Shown here one piece after another: positions 32,360-39,211 of a DNA stretch of 39,344 nucleotides. Positions within the stretch are counted from its first letter, which is position 1. Each line of letters begins with the position of its first letter. Origin of the DNA: Neptuniibacter sp. (GTDB lineage Bacteria > Pseudomonadota > Gammaproteobacteria > Pseudomonadales > Balneatricaceae); assembly GCF_024231755.1 (NCBI RefSeq), contig NZ_JAAEQH010000269.1:1-39344 (forward strand), read 5' to 3'. The position numbers were made by a program, and so were the translations under genes. A model generated the notes under the pieces. The model saw only the letters and a program-made list of their open reading frames with translations. It had not been told where the DNA came from and did no database searches.

Positions 32360-32627
32360 TTCCTACTATCTCCAATACGACCGGGTCCACTTTACTGAGA
32401 TCGACATCAGCGGCGTTCATTTTCATGGCAGCGGCCTTTTTAACCATCTCTGTTCTGGCACGGCTACGGGTTTCTGTGAGCTTTGCATTCTCGTCTACCA
32501 TGTAACAACCGGCCACCATTTCGACTTCAGGAGAAAAGCGACCTTCGCGTGCGTATCTACGCAGCGTATTAATGCCAATTTCCTTTGAGTAGTGGAGCTT
32601 AGCCCAATCTGTTAATGGTACTTTCAT
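32349..32627 (-). CDS. xis: Excisionase (Xis-like)
   Basis: 92 residues. VPLTDWAKLHYSKEIGINTLRRYAREGRFSPEVEMVAGCYMVDENAKL corresponds to the winged-helix DNA-binding domain of lambda Xis. The C-terminal helix is longer than in lambda. It bends attR and directs Int to excision. Upstream is element A3; downstream int overlaps. Confidence 0.85.
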   Translation of the reverse strand: MKVPLTDWAKLHYSKEIGINTLRRYAREGRFSPEVEMVAGCYMVDENAKLTETRSRARTEMVKKAAAMKMNAADVDLSKVDPVVLEIVGNVA

Positions 32628-32659
32628 AATAGAAACCTATTTCATTATTGGTCTATCAG

Positions 32660-32702
32660 TTGCGTGCATATAAGACCGAATGGCCTACTAACCCGGTGTT
32701 AT
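32660..32702 (-). repeat. Element A3
   Basis: Minus-strand copy of A1/A2: AUAA-C-ACCGG, loop GUUAGUAGGCCAU, UCGGU-C-UUAU. The G-U pair replaces the G-C of A2, so the stem is kept. It starts on the stop of the 32699 gene and precedes xis. Confidence 0.8.
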
Positions 32703-32992
32703 ACGACCGCCACTCTATCTTCCTTTATCTCTTCTACATCTTTAGGTAGCGGCCTTAGTTTGCGGTCTGGGAAAACTCCATACATACCGTCCTCAAGCGC
32801 TCCAGCAAATGGTGTACCGAGGCTTTTACATACCCAGCTATTCGGTTTACTTGGGCTGTTTATAACGCCGTTTGGTAACTCAAAATATCCGCTAGGGGCC
32901 AGAAATAAGACTTCAACCAACCTCCCAGAATTTTTGCCGTTAAACTTATCGCTATATAGCGTGATTGCTGAGTCTCCAGGCTTGCAGTTCAT
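32699..32992 (-). CDS. Hypothetical protein, cassette unit between D and A3
   Basis: 97 residues from ATG 32992 (GAGGAG upstream). MNCKPGDSAITLYSDKFNGKNSGRLVEVLFLAPSGYFELPNG...WVCKSLGTPFAGALEDGMYGVFPDRKLRPL looks like a small beta-barrel. Similar short proteins occur in phages, but I know no function. Bounded by attC-like elements on both sides. Confidence 0.6.
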   Translation of the reverse strand: MNCKPGDSAITLYSDKFNGKNSGRLVEVLFLAPSGYFELPNGVINSPSKPNSWVCKSLGTPFAGALEDGMYGVFPDRKLRPLPKDVEEIKEDRVAVV

Positions 32993-33003
32993 GCTATCTC
33001 CTC

Positions 33004-33083
33004 GTATAACAAAGCCATTCAAAGGACTCTGTTTTCACTCGTTAAACTCGTGCAAATTCGTGCCTGTGATGGCACGGTTATGC
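33004..33083 (-). repeat. Element D: attC-like site, 80 bp
   Basis: On the plus strand it runs from GTATAAC to GTTATGC. ATAAC pairs with GTTAT; spacers AAA/ACG are unpaired; GCCAT-T-CAAAGG pairs with CCTGTG-ATGGC with T extrahelical and one mismatch. The opening TATAACAAAGCC resembles the start of Vibrio cassette repeats. The stop of the 33078 gene is in its right end. It is the most attC-like element in the genome. Confidence 0.7.
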
Positions 33084-33275
33084 ATTCTGATTTCTAAATT
33101 CAGCTTCTTTTTCCGCTTCTGTTTCATCGAAGAAAGTAGAAGCCTTTTCCCCGTCTGGCGAATACAGCGCCCAATCATCACAGCAACAAGTTTCAGGGTG
33201 GCATCTGCAGCTGTTGGTACGTATGTGCCATTCTTTAGGATGCTTTAAATCTGCCGGTAATAGCTCAATACTCAT
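33078..33275 (-). CDS. Small Cys-rich protein
   Basis: 65 residues from ATG 33275. NSCRCHPETCCCDDWALYSPDGEKASTFFDETEAEKEAEFRNQ: the CRCHPETCCC cluster may bind metal. It follows the PAPS-reductase-like gene closely (14 bp), so the two share one cassette-like unit between B3 and D. Confidence 0.6.
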   Translation of the reverse strand: MSIELLPADLKHPKEWHIRTNSCRCHPETCCCDDWALYSPDGEKASTFFDETEAEKEAEFRNQNA

Positions 33276-33288
33276 ACTCTCTCTTCCC

Positions 33289-34131
33289 TTATACTGCCGG
33301 CTTTTCACAGAAAAACCCGCAGTCACCTACATAAATTGATTCGTGCTTACCTGCTTCTGGTGGTAGGTATCGCAACGGAACCATAATTGCCCCTTTGCTG
33401 TTGATCTTGATCTGGGCTTTACCCTGATCCGCATCAGCCATCATTTTTTTGAAGTGCTCCGGGTATTCGTTAATAAACTTGTTCGCTGACATTCTTGATA
33501 GAGCAGTTCCTAGCATTCGCTCTTGCTCTAATCGGGTCTCAAAAACCTCTGGGAAATCCACTCTAATCTTGTTCCAGTAGCCTGGGCTTTGAGCCTTTAA
33601 GCACCCAATACAGTTGTTATTGTTGTATCCGAGCTTGTACATTTCAGGCAGCTCTATTCCTATGCTCTCAATCAAGCTAAAGCAGTCAGCTTTAGACATG
33701 CCTTCATCAATGAGTACGGGCCAAATAGATAGATTGTTTTCACTATCAAGCAAGTCATCTATTCGTTTTTCTTCCTCGCATGTCATGCCGAATACGTGGA
33801 TATCATCATGACGCTGCCAATCTAATCGAACCTGCTTTTTAAGCTCTTTAGTGCATCGAGCGCCGCGCGCTCCGGACATGTATCTAGTGCTCGCAATTAC
33901 CTTGTCTACTGAAGAGTCATATTTGTCTGAGGTAAGTATTTCAATCTTCTGTCCAAACCATGATTCACACTCTTTTAGAAACCGCTCGCTATCTGGGTGT
34001 TCGTCCTTCAAATAGATGGAGGCAACCACCAGTTCTTTAGGTTTGAGAGATAGGCTGTTAGCTTCAATGGCTATCTTTGTGGCTACTGCGCTAGCAGCAC
34101 CGCAACTAAACCAACAAACAATTCTTTCCAT
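33289..34131 (-). CDS. PAPS reductase-like PP-loop protein
   Basis: 280 residues. The N-terminal CWFSCGAASAVATKIAI is a modified PP-loop (SxGxxS) for ATP or adenylyl sulfate binding. Later come GARGARCTKELKKQ, FGMTCEEEKRIDDL and NNNCIGCLKAQSPGYWNKIRVDFPEVFE with the usual CxxC. Phage members of this family are linked to sulfur transfer or nucleotide modification, but the substrate is not known. It lies directly after element B3. Confidence 0.8.
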   Translation of the reverse strand: MERIVCWFSCGAASAVATKIAIEANSLSLKPKELVVASIYLKDEHPDSERFLKECESWFGQKIEILTSDKYDSSVDKVIASTRYMSGARGARCTKELKKQVRLDWQRHDDIHVFGMTCEEEKRIDDLLDSENNLSIWPVLIDEGMSKADCFSLIESIGIELPEMYKLGYNNNNCIGCLKAQSPGYWNKIRVDFPEVFETRLEQERMLGTALSRMSANKFINEYPEHFKKMMADADQGKAQIKINSKGAIMVPLRYLPPEAGKHESIYVGDCGFFCEKPAV

Positions 34132-34149
34132 CCGTGTTGCTCCAAAAAT

Positions 34150-34200
34150 TGCATAACATGCCGCGCCACAGTGACCTGCGGCACGTGCGCTCTGGGTTAA
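34150..34200 (-). repeat. Element B3: attC-like hairpin
   Basis: Identical to B2 over 51 bp while flanks differ completely, so the copy is recent or under strong selection. It begins on the stop codon of the 34197 gene. The first cassette boundary met in the leftward operon. Confidence 0.75.
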
Positions 34201-34370
34201 GGTGCTAGCCTGTCTGAGCGCTCAAGAGCAAACTGCAAAAGCTCTTCATCCTGGCTTAGCTGTGCAACTTTGATCACACCTTCCCAGAACCCGTCTGCAT
34301 AGTGCTTATCAAAAGACTCTTCTAAGCCGTGGGCGTATTCCTGAAGCTGTTCCATATCAAATTTAGGCAT
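34197..34370 (-). CDS. Small hypothetical early protein
   Basis: 57 residues from ATG 34370, which overlaps the stop of the previous gene. MPKFDMEQLQEYAHGLEESFDKHYADGFWEGVIKVAQLSQDEELLQFALERSDRLAP is acidic and helical. Function unknown. It is the last gene before the element-bounded part of the operon. Confidence 0.6.
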   Translation of the reverse strand: MPKFDMEQLQEYAHGLEESFDKHYADGFWEGVIKVAQLSQDEELLQFALERSDRLAP

Positions 34371-34674
34371 CGTTCTTACCCTCAAAAACATCCTTAGCGA
34401 ATTGTTTGGCTTTAGTTACCATTCCGCGAGCGGTGTACTGCTTGTTAAATCGACGGTCATGCATGCGACCATCTTTGATGATCGAAAGGCGAGTTTGCTG
34501 GTAGCTGCCTTCAAAGCTGGTGGACCAGCAACGAACATATCCATAAGGTGTTTGTGTCCAGCCCTCAATATCTCGCCAAAGTCGCCCGTCCTGGTAATCC
34601 TCTTGGGTTTCGAAAGCCACGCCGCCACCTGACTTAGGGTAGGGGGAGTAGTTTTCGTCTTGATGCTTAGGCAT
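34363..34674 (-). CDS. Hypothetical early protein
   Basis: 103 residues from ATG 34674 (GAGGCGG upstream); the reading from 34689 is less likely. It has many aromatic and charged residues (RLWRDIEGWTQTPYGYVRCWSTSFEGSYQQTRLSIIKDGRMHDRRFNKQYTARG). Not recognised. Confidence 0.55.
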   Translation of the reverse strand: MPKHQDENYSPYPKSGGGVAFETQEDYQDGRLWRDIEGWTQTPYGYVRCWSTSFEGSYQQTRLSIIKDGRMHDRRFNKQYTARGMVTKAKQFAKDVFEGKNDA

Positions 34675-34675
34675 A

Positions 34676-34825
34676 CTAGACCGCCTCAACCGTTACAGCT
34701 GGATAGAGCGTAGAGCCTTGGGCTACTGCAGCTGCTTTTGCCTTATCAGCCCCGCGATTAGTTGTTACATACAGGATTCCCTGATACTTGCGGCGGCTGA
34801 ATACTTTGAATTGATAACGGTTCAT
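34676..34825 (-). CDS. Small early protein (49 aa)
   Basis: MNRYQFKVFSRRKYQGILYV, then TTNRGADKAKAAAVAQGSTLYPAVTVEAV. Its ATG overlaps the stop of the upstream gene (ATGA), a sign of coupling. Basic N-terminus and compact alpha/beta pattern. Function unknown. Confidence 0.6.
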   Translation of the reverse strand: MNRYQFKVFSRRKYQGILYVTTNRGADKAKAAAVAQGSTLYPAVTVEAV

Positions 34826-35511
34826 GCCTGCGCGCCGCTATGCAGTTGCTTAGTCAGGTTGTTGATTAGATCAACAGGCACCAGCTGAGTTGTTTTCGGT
34901 TTAGGCTCTGGCAGGTAGTCCAGGGCAGCAGGGAAGGTTTCTTCGATGCGGCCGCGTGTTGTTAGCGGTTCCAGAACAGAGAATACGCTTGATTCGTATT
35001 CATCCGCCTCTTTGATTAGCTTCACTTGTTGTTTGTTCAGAGCTCTCAGGCGATCAGCAAAGCCTAAGATAAACGGGTCGTTCAGATACTTTTCAGTATC
35101 AATATCCAGCTCGCCATTAAAGCCGCTAGGCACTACATGAGAGGAGCCAAAGCAAAGAGTAAAGATATTGCTTTTGCTGCCCTGTAGCCGAACTCTTTGT
35201 ATGTCAGAGGCAGATACAAATTTATTCTGCTCCCATTTCAGGGCTTCTGAAGTGTGGTGATGCGAGTAACCTTTAGATTTTCGGTCCTCATCAACGTCAC
35301 GCCGGAAAATATTGAACATGCCTGCTTTGCATAGGTAAGCCTGATCAACTCCAGTGGCAACAGCAGCATCTGCACCAGGTTTAATCATGTAATCGAAAGC
35401 CTCTTGCATGAATGCTTTCATCTCTTCAGCAAGCGCTAGCAGTTGAGGTTTATATACCTTCTCTGCCATTTTCGCTGCGGCTTCTTCCTTAAGTTTCTTA
35501 GCAATTTTCAT
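34822..35511 (-). CDS. Hypothetical protein, possibly nucleotide-modification associated
   Basis: 229 residues. KIAKKLKEEAAAKMAEKVYKPQLLALAEEMKAFMQEAFDYM at the start, and a C-terminus PLTTRGRIEETFPAALDYLPEPKPKTTQLVPVDLINNLTKQL. The opening resembles the Nmad5 group of phage proteins linked to base modification, but the match is from memory and weak. It overlaps both neighbours. Confidence 0.5.
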   Translation of the reverse strand: MKIAKKLKEEAAAKMAEKVYKPQLLALAEEMKAFMQEAFDYMIKPGADAAVATGVDQAYLCKAGMFNIFRRDVDEDRKSKGYSHHHTSEALKWEQNKFVSASDIQRVRLQGSKSNIFTLCFGSSHVVPSGFNGELDIDTEKYLNDPFILGFADRLRALNKQQVKLIKEADEYESSVFSVLEPLTTRGRIEETFPAALDYLPEPKPKTTQLVPVDLINNLTKQLHSGAQA

Positions 35512-35815
35512 TTGGGCTTTCTCCTTTGTGTGACATGTCCACTTTTAAAAGCTCGCGTAACTGTGACGGGTCACGCTCTATTAGTTTGTCTGCGTTATGT
35601 ATGAGAAGGGTGGTTACCTCTTGCCATTGCTCGCACTCGTTAAACGCTATCAGGCGATCTAAGGCTTCCTTTGTTCCCCTGAATACAGTGAGCTTCAAAT
35701 CTTCAGCCCCTACGGCTGCTAGGTGGGCTTCTTCTTTCTCCCGCTGCTTTCGCTTACGCTCTCTGGCTTTACGGCGTTTGCGTTCCTGAGGGGTTTCGTT
35801 TGCTTGATCTGTCAT
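35498..35815 (-). CDS. Highly charged early protein
   Basis: 105 residues. N-terminal ETPQERKRRKARERKRKQREKEEAHLAA is very basic; the rest (LKLTVFRGTKEALDRLIAFNECEQWQEVTTLLIHNADKLIERD) resembles ribbon-helix-helix-like proteins. Probably DNA-binding. Start overlaps the previous stop (ATGA). Confidence 0.55.
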   Translation of the reverse strand: MTDQANETPQERKRRKARERKRKQREKEEAHLAAVGAEDLKLTVFRGTKEALDRLIAFNECEQWQEVTTLLIHNADKLIERDPSQLRELLKVDMSHKGESPNENC

Positions 35816-36042
35816 TGAGCACCACCTAAATTCATCTGAACACCAAGACTTTCATAAACGGCGTCTTCTACTGCTTTGATGGCAGCAGCTGGGCCAAATA
35901 GGTTGTACTCCCGATGAATTTCTTCAATCAGGTTCTTTCTCATGTCTTCAGCTTCTGCGCCTAGCTTTGCAATGATCTCTTCGCGATGTTCTTCTAGGTC
36001 GATATCAACTTCGGTCCACGTTTCTACAGTGATACTTGTCAT
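35812..36042 (-). CDS. Small acidic early protein
   Basis: 76 residues, MTSITVETWTEVDIDLEEHREEIIAKLGAEAEDMRKNLIEEIHREYNLFG..., strongly acidic and helical. Not recognised. Coupled to the next gene by an ATGA overlap. Confidence 0.55.
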   Translation of the reverse strand: MTSITVETWTEVDIDLEEHREEIIAKLGAEAEDMRKNLIEEIHREYNLFGPAAAIKAVEDAVYESLGVQMNLGGAQ

Positions 36043-36051
36043 TAGCTTTAC

Positions 36052-36303
36052 CTATCTCCCGCAGCACGGGCATTTAAAATCCATGGAAAGCTGATTAACG
36101 CGATACTTGTAGCGTTTACTGTCAGCCGCTTTAACTCTCTTCACAGCGCCGCTAATGGCGATAGCACCCAGCATTGACGAAACCTTTTGGTGAGTTGTTC
36201 CGCATTTCTCCGCTAGCTCGGTGGCGGTGTATTCCCGGTCGGGGTCCATATTTGCCAGAATCGCTGTTTCTTCAGGCGCTGATTGGGTTTGCCAGTTTTG
36301 CAT
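36052..36303 (-). CDS. Winged-helix protein with C-terminal CPCC
   Basis: 83 residues. PEETAILANMDPDREYTATELAEKCGTTHQKVSSMLGAIAISGAVKRV is a winged-helix DNA-binding pattern (TATELAEKCGTTHQKVSSML as HTH). The C-terminus FKCPCCGR holds a possible half zinc site. Probably an early regulator. Confidence 0.6.
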   Translation of the reverse strand: MQNWQTQSAPEETAILANMDPDREYTATELAEKCGTTHQKVSSMLGAIAISGAVKRVKAADSKRYKYRVNQLSMDFKCPCCGR

Positions 36304-36306
36304 TAC

Positions 36307-36486
36307 TTAAACCTCTAATCCTGCAACCGCTTGATAGCTGGTGGCGCCAATGTGAGTAGGGCGCTTGACCTCTTGTGCGGATCTCCTGCGCACATATCGA
36401 AGCTCTTTTCCTTTAGAGTTCAATAGAGACTTAAGCTCGAAGTAGGTCATGCCCTGAATTTCTGTAAATACGCCTTGATCAACCAT
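36307..36486 (-). CDS. Small early protein
   Basis: 59 residues from ATG 36486 (GGAG upstream, overlapping the end of the TM gene region). MVDQGVFTEIQGMTYFELKSLLNSKGKELRYVRRRSAQEVKRPTH. Basic centre; function unknown. Confidence 0.5.
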   Translation of the reverse strand: MVDQGVFTEIQGMTYFELKSLLNSKGKELRYVRRRSAQEVKRPTHIGATSYQAVAGLEV

Positions 36487-36488
36487 GG

Positions 36489-36650
36489 TTATAACTCCGC
36501 CAGCCAAGGGCTGATTGCTTCTTCAACGTCCTCGCCCTTAATCACGGCGATTAGAGCAACTGTTCCAGTGCAGATAGCCCAACCAATGAGGAGGGAGCAG
36601 AAGAAAGCAATGAACCAGCCTATTAACACAAAGATGCTGAACGCAGACAT
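36489..36650 (-). CDS. Small membrane protein (53 aa)
   Basis: MSAFSIFVLIGWFIAFFCSL, then LIGWAICTGTVALIAVIKGEDVEEAISPWLAEL. One or two membrane helices (about 4-37). The start is inside the upstream gene and the stop lies three bases before the next ATG. Confidence 0.6.
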   Translation of the reverse strand: MSAFSIFVLIGWFIAFFCSLLIGWAICTGTVALIAVIKGEDVEEAISPWLAEL

Positions 36651-36910
36651 GGGAACACCTCTCTATTTGTAGCTATCGCTGATTCATTCTCCGCCAAGTC
36701 TTCAAGGCTCATTGCCATTGCTCTATCTGACCAACAGTGAAGCTCTATCTCTTCGCGCTCAAAGTCGGCAAATTCGATAGCAGGAGAGACCGATAGAACT
36801 TGCAACTCTTCATAACCCTTGCCAGCTGGTGGCTCGATGTGCTCATAGGCAATATCCAGCTCCATAACCTGACCATGGCGGTATAATTTGTATTGAGTTT
36901 GGTATTCCAT
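36623..36910 (-). CDS. Hypothetical early protein
   Basis: 95 residues. MEYQTQYKLYRHGQVMELDIAYEHIEPPAGKGYEELQVLSVSPAIEFADFEREEIELHCWSDRAM. Beta-rich and acidic; no family recognised. Confidence 0.5.
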   Translation of the reverse strand: MEYQTQYKLYRHGQVMELDIAYEHIEPPAGKGYEELQVLSVSPAIEFADFEREEIELHCWSDRAMAMSLEDLAENESAIATNREVFPCLRSASLC

Positions 36911-36913
36911 TTT

Positions 36914-37312
36914 TCAGTCTCTCCGTAATGATCTAATGGTGCTGCTTGATTGGCGGTAGCGGTGAGGTCCCCTGTTCATATCCGTGTGGTCACTGTCTAG
37001 TAGTCCGCCGGTAATACAAATTACTAAGCAAAGCGCTGTTGCAGACCCTGCTTCTTTAAAGGCTGAGAACACGTCCTTAATAAACAGCTTTGCCACCAGC
37101 TGAGCGCGGGTATGAGTGTCGGTTTGCTTCATGGCGTTCTGTACGTGTGCTTTTGCTGTTCTAGCTGTGCACTCCATGATTAAGCCGATCTCCTCATCTG
37201 TTTTGCCTTCCGCAGCCCAGGATGATGCTTCTATCTGCCTTGGTGTTAGCCCCAGAATCTTTGCGACTGATAAATCAGCCTGCAGGGTTGGGGTTATTAG
37301 TTTGCTGTCCAT
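36914..37312 (-). CDS. LuxR-type HTH protein, first gene of the leftward operon
   Basis: 132 residues. AKILGLTPRQIEASSWAAEGKTDEEIGLIMECTARTAKAHVQNAMKQTDTHTRAQLVAKLF is a full LuxR HTH (about 18-78). A hydrophobic stretch SATALCLVICITGGLL (about 90-105) may contact the membrane. It is transcribed from the PL-like promoter and is the counterpart of lambda N by position, but it is not an N protein. Confidence 0.7.
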   Translation of the reverse strand: MDSKLITPTLQADLSVAKILGLTPRQIEASSWAAEGKTDEEIGLIMECTARTAKAHVQNAMKQTDTHTRAQLVAKLFIKDVFSAFKEAGSATALCLVICITGGLLDSDHTDMNRGPHRYRQSSSTIRSLRRD

Positions 37313-37326
37313 TGCGCTTGCCTCAT

Positions 37327-37386
37327 CACCTTTAAGGTGTTCTCAGTATCACCAATAAGGTAATCATAGTCAACACCTTTTAGGTG
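37327..37386 (-). promoter_or_regulatory. OL/PL-like region: three 13-bp operators over a leftward promoter
   Basis: Operators CACCTTTAAGGTG (37327-37339), CACCAATAAGGTA (37350-37362) and CACCTTTTAGGTG (37374-37386). On the minus strand TTGACT (37368-37373) and GATACT (37345-37350) are 17 bp apart and overlap the operators. Repression here would silence the whole leftward operon, including int, xis and intI. Confidence 0.82.
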
Positions 37387-37476
37387 TTTTTAATAATAAA
37401 GGTGATGCACGGGGAGACTAAAGTAGTAGCTGAGTGCGTATGAGAGGATGAGCAGAAAGGGCGCACTGGTGCTTTA

Positions 37477-37830
37477 TTAGCTGTCTGAGCTGTCTGATTT
37501 CGAGCAATTCATGCTGGATGCTGTAATTATCTGCAGGAAGCTTTCTTTTAGATTGTCTGGCAGGGCTCTATAGGCAGAGACTAGAGTTGCTTCATCATCT
37601 AAAAGATCATTCGGTAGTGATGGGCCGTCTATATAGTAGTTAGGAGTTATGCCGGTTGCCTTACAGACGGCCGAAACCTGATCCAAGGTTTTAGGCTGGG
37701 TTTGATTGGCCTCCCACTTTATATACGTATGGACAGATTGATTGATTTCGAGCGCTATTTCCTCGGGGGCTTTATTTGATGCTTGCCTGCCTTCCTTGAG
37801 CCGGCCGCCTCTAGTTTCGACGGTGCTCAT
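37477..37830 (-). CDS. XRE-family HTH regulator
   Basis: 117 residues from ATG 37830 (AGGAAGT upstream). GGRLKEGRQASNKAPEEIALEINQSVHTYIKWEANQTQPKTLDQVSAVCKATGITPNYYI is an XRE HTH (about 6-70). The C-terminal part is short and has no peptidase. It sits between the OL-like operators and the SOS-boxed gene; it may be a second repressor or a repressor modulator. Confidence 0.65.
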   Translation of the reverse strand: MSTVETRGGRLKEGRQASNKAPEEIALEINQSVHTYIKWEANQTQPKTLDQVSAVCKATGITPNYYIDGPSLPNDLLDDEATLVSAYRALPDNLKESFLQIITASSMNCSKSDSSDS

Positions 37831-38052
37831 AGTTACTTCCTGCCAATAAAAACCACCAGATGGTAATAAACAGCCCAAAAGAAACCTGCTAGAGGTTTTT
37901 TTGTTTGAAATTCATTTTATATAACCTAGTATCCGCCACTGTTCTTGAAAATCAATGTTTTAAGTGGGTCTGCCCATTCGAAATGAATGGACGAAAAGGG
38001 AATGAATTAAATATACTGTTTCTATATACAGTATCTTCTATCAGGGATAGTT
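37831..38052. promoter_or_regulatory. Divergent region between XRE gene and SOS-boxed gene
   Basis: 222 bp, AT-rich, containing the LexA box near its right end. No CACC...GGTG operators seen. Confidence 0.5.
38016..38031 (+). promoter_or_regulatory. LexA (SOS) box upstream of the 61-aa gene
   Basis: CTGTTTCTATATACAG fits CTGT-N8-ACAG, 21 bp before the ATG. It makes the downstream gene SOS-inducible. Confidence 0.82.
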
Positions 38053-38238
38053 ATGCGAAGCCAAACAGATAAAGTTATCAGCCTCGATAATTCGATGCTG
38101 CGCAAAAATTCGGCAGATAAGCTCGTTGATGAAGCAATGGAAATAATGGCTATTGCTGACTTGGAAGAGAGAAGAGTTGAGTTTGGTAAGTGGAATTTTA
38201 GGCTTCGTCAGCACAAAAGACGCTTTAGAGGCCGTTAA
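38053..38238 (+). CDS. SOS-controlled small basic protein, candidate antirepressor
   Basis: 61 residues. MRSQTDKVISLDNSMLRKNSADKLVDEAMEIMAIADLEERRVEFGKWNFRLRQHKRRFRGR: acidic helical middle and basic tail. It is convergent with the CI-like gene (ends overlap by four bases) and has a LexA box at its promoter. As the CI-like protein lacks a self-cleaving domain, a LexA-controlled antirepressor like Tum of phage 186 would explain SOS induction. Position and regulation support this; the sequence itself is not recognised. Confidence 0.55.
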   Translation: MRSQTDKVISLDNSMLRKNSADKLVDEAMEIMAIADLEERRVEFGKWNFRLRQHKRRFRGR

Positions 38239-38762
38239 TTTGCCTCGGCTGCAGGCCCTTCAATTTCTTCAATGTCGCTTCCTTCTGCCTGAAGGCCTTC
38301 TTTAAGCGATTCATTAAAAGCGTACACACCAATATTGGCAATTGATTTGAAGTCTGTAGGCTCTCCACTCATTGTTGCCACTTCTTCTTGAGCGGAAATA
38401 AGGCATTCATAAAGAAGTCTTTTGTGCGCATCCGATAACCCGGAGCCATAAGCAAACTCCCTTGTTACCTCTCTTAGCTCGGGCGTCACAATTCTTTTCT
38501 CGACTATAAACTTACGATCCACTGGATCATAGGCTGGTGCAGTTTTATGCCAAACATCCAGCCACGCGCCAGGCAAGCCAAAAACTTTCTCGATCTGACG
38601 AGCAATCTTATTGCCAATTCCTTTCGATGGATTGTCGCCCATTATAGAGCTAACTTGAGACTGAGATTTTCCCAGGATATCAATAACGACAAGCTGCCCA
38701 CCGCAAGCTTCTTGTATAAGCCGGGCGTTATGGTAACGGATTTCTCGAATGGTCTTTGACAT
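38235..38762 (-). CDS. CI-like repressor without peptidase domain
   Basis: 175 residues from ATG 38762; the reading from 38996 would run through the operators and is unlikely. MSKTIREIRYHNARLIQEACGGQLVVIDILGKSQSQVSSIMGDNPSKGIGNKIARQIEKVFGLPGAWLDVWH is an HTH domain (about 1-72). The C-terminal half is alpha-helical, without the S24 Ser/Lys motifs of RecA-cleaved repressors. It probably dimerises on the 13-bp operators. The ATG has no strong RBS. Confidence 0.7.
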   Translation of the reverse strand: MSKTIREIRYHNARLIQEACGGQLVVIDILGKSQSQVSSIMGDNPSKGIGNKIARQIEKVFGLPGAWLDVWHKTAPAYDPVDRKFIVEKRIVTPELREVTREFAYGSGLSDAHKRLLYECLISAQEEVATMSGEPTDFKSIANIGVYAFNESLKEGLQAEGSDIEEIEGPAAEAN

Positions 38763-38782
38763 ATATAAATTATCGCTATCAT

Positions 38783-38840
38783 TACCTTTAAGGTAAAACA
38801 CCCAAAAGGTGTTGTTAAATAACACCAAATTGGTTATTCT
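38783..38840 (+). promoter_or_regulatory. OR/PR-like region: three 13-bp operators
   Basis: TACCTTTAAGGTA (38783-38795), CACCCAAAAGGTG (38799-38811) and CACCAAATTGGTT (38823-38835), with a further half-site CACCAAA at 38841. A rightward promoter TTGTTA (38812-38817), 17 bp, TATTCT (38835-38840) overlaps the third operator. The -10/-35 pair for leftward cI transcription is not clear. Confidence 0.8.
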
Positions 38841-38864
38841 CACCAAATCGGAGGGATTAACCGC

Positions 38865-39104
38865 ATGAAATCTAATTTCGCACAATTTATTAGCGACATG
38901 AACGACCAAGAGCTTGAGCAATACGCCGAGCAATGCGTCACAACGCGCCGCTACATTTCTGAGCAACTTGTTCCAGGCAAGAAAGTTCCTCGGCAAGAGC
39001 TAATGTCTCGTTTGATTGAGAACTCTAAAGGCCAGGTTGCTCGCGATGATCTTCTTGATCATTTCTATCCAGAAGGCCGCTTTCGTTCTGCCCAATCAGC
39101 TTAG
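38865..39104 (+). CDS. Cro-like regulator
   Basis: 79 residues. FAQFISDMNDQELEQYAEQCVTTRRYISEQLVPGKKVPRQELMSRLIENSKGQVARDDLLDHFYPEGRF resembles YdaS/Cro-type HTH proteins, where the end DLLDHFYPE is typical. A good RBS (GGAGGG) precedes the ATG. It is divergent from the CI-like gene across shared operators, so its role as Cro is strongly suggested by position. Confidence 0.75.
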   Translation: MKSNFAQFISDMNDQELEQYAEQCVTTRRYISEQLVPGKKVPRQELMSRLIENSKGQVARDDLLDHFYPEGRFRSAQSA

Positions 39105-39203
39105 CAAATCAATGCAGATGGGATATTGCCCAAACAGACAACTGAATTCATGACTGTCGTCACTCTCATCTGCCACAAGCGGATTTACCCCGGTTGCTCG
39201 GGG
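39105..39203 (+). other. Inverted repeat and leader downstream of cro-like gene
   Basis: GCAGATG and CATCTGC form 7-bp inverted arms enclosing about 45 nt, followed by a terminator. It is the left part of the structured untranslated region that continues at base 1. Confidence 0.4.
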
Positions 39204-39211
39204 GCTTTTTT
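39188..39211 (+). terminator. Rho-independent terminator after the cro-like gene
   Basis: CCCCG-GTTGCT-CGGGG followed by G, C and TTTTTT. Position equals lambda tR1. Confidence 0.85.

Noticed and set aside
38235-38996. Full 253-aa reading of the repressor gene
   Set aside because: Its N-terminal part would cover the operators and the divergent Cro-like gene; ATG 38762 starts exactly at the HTH domain.
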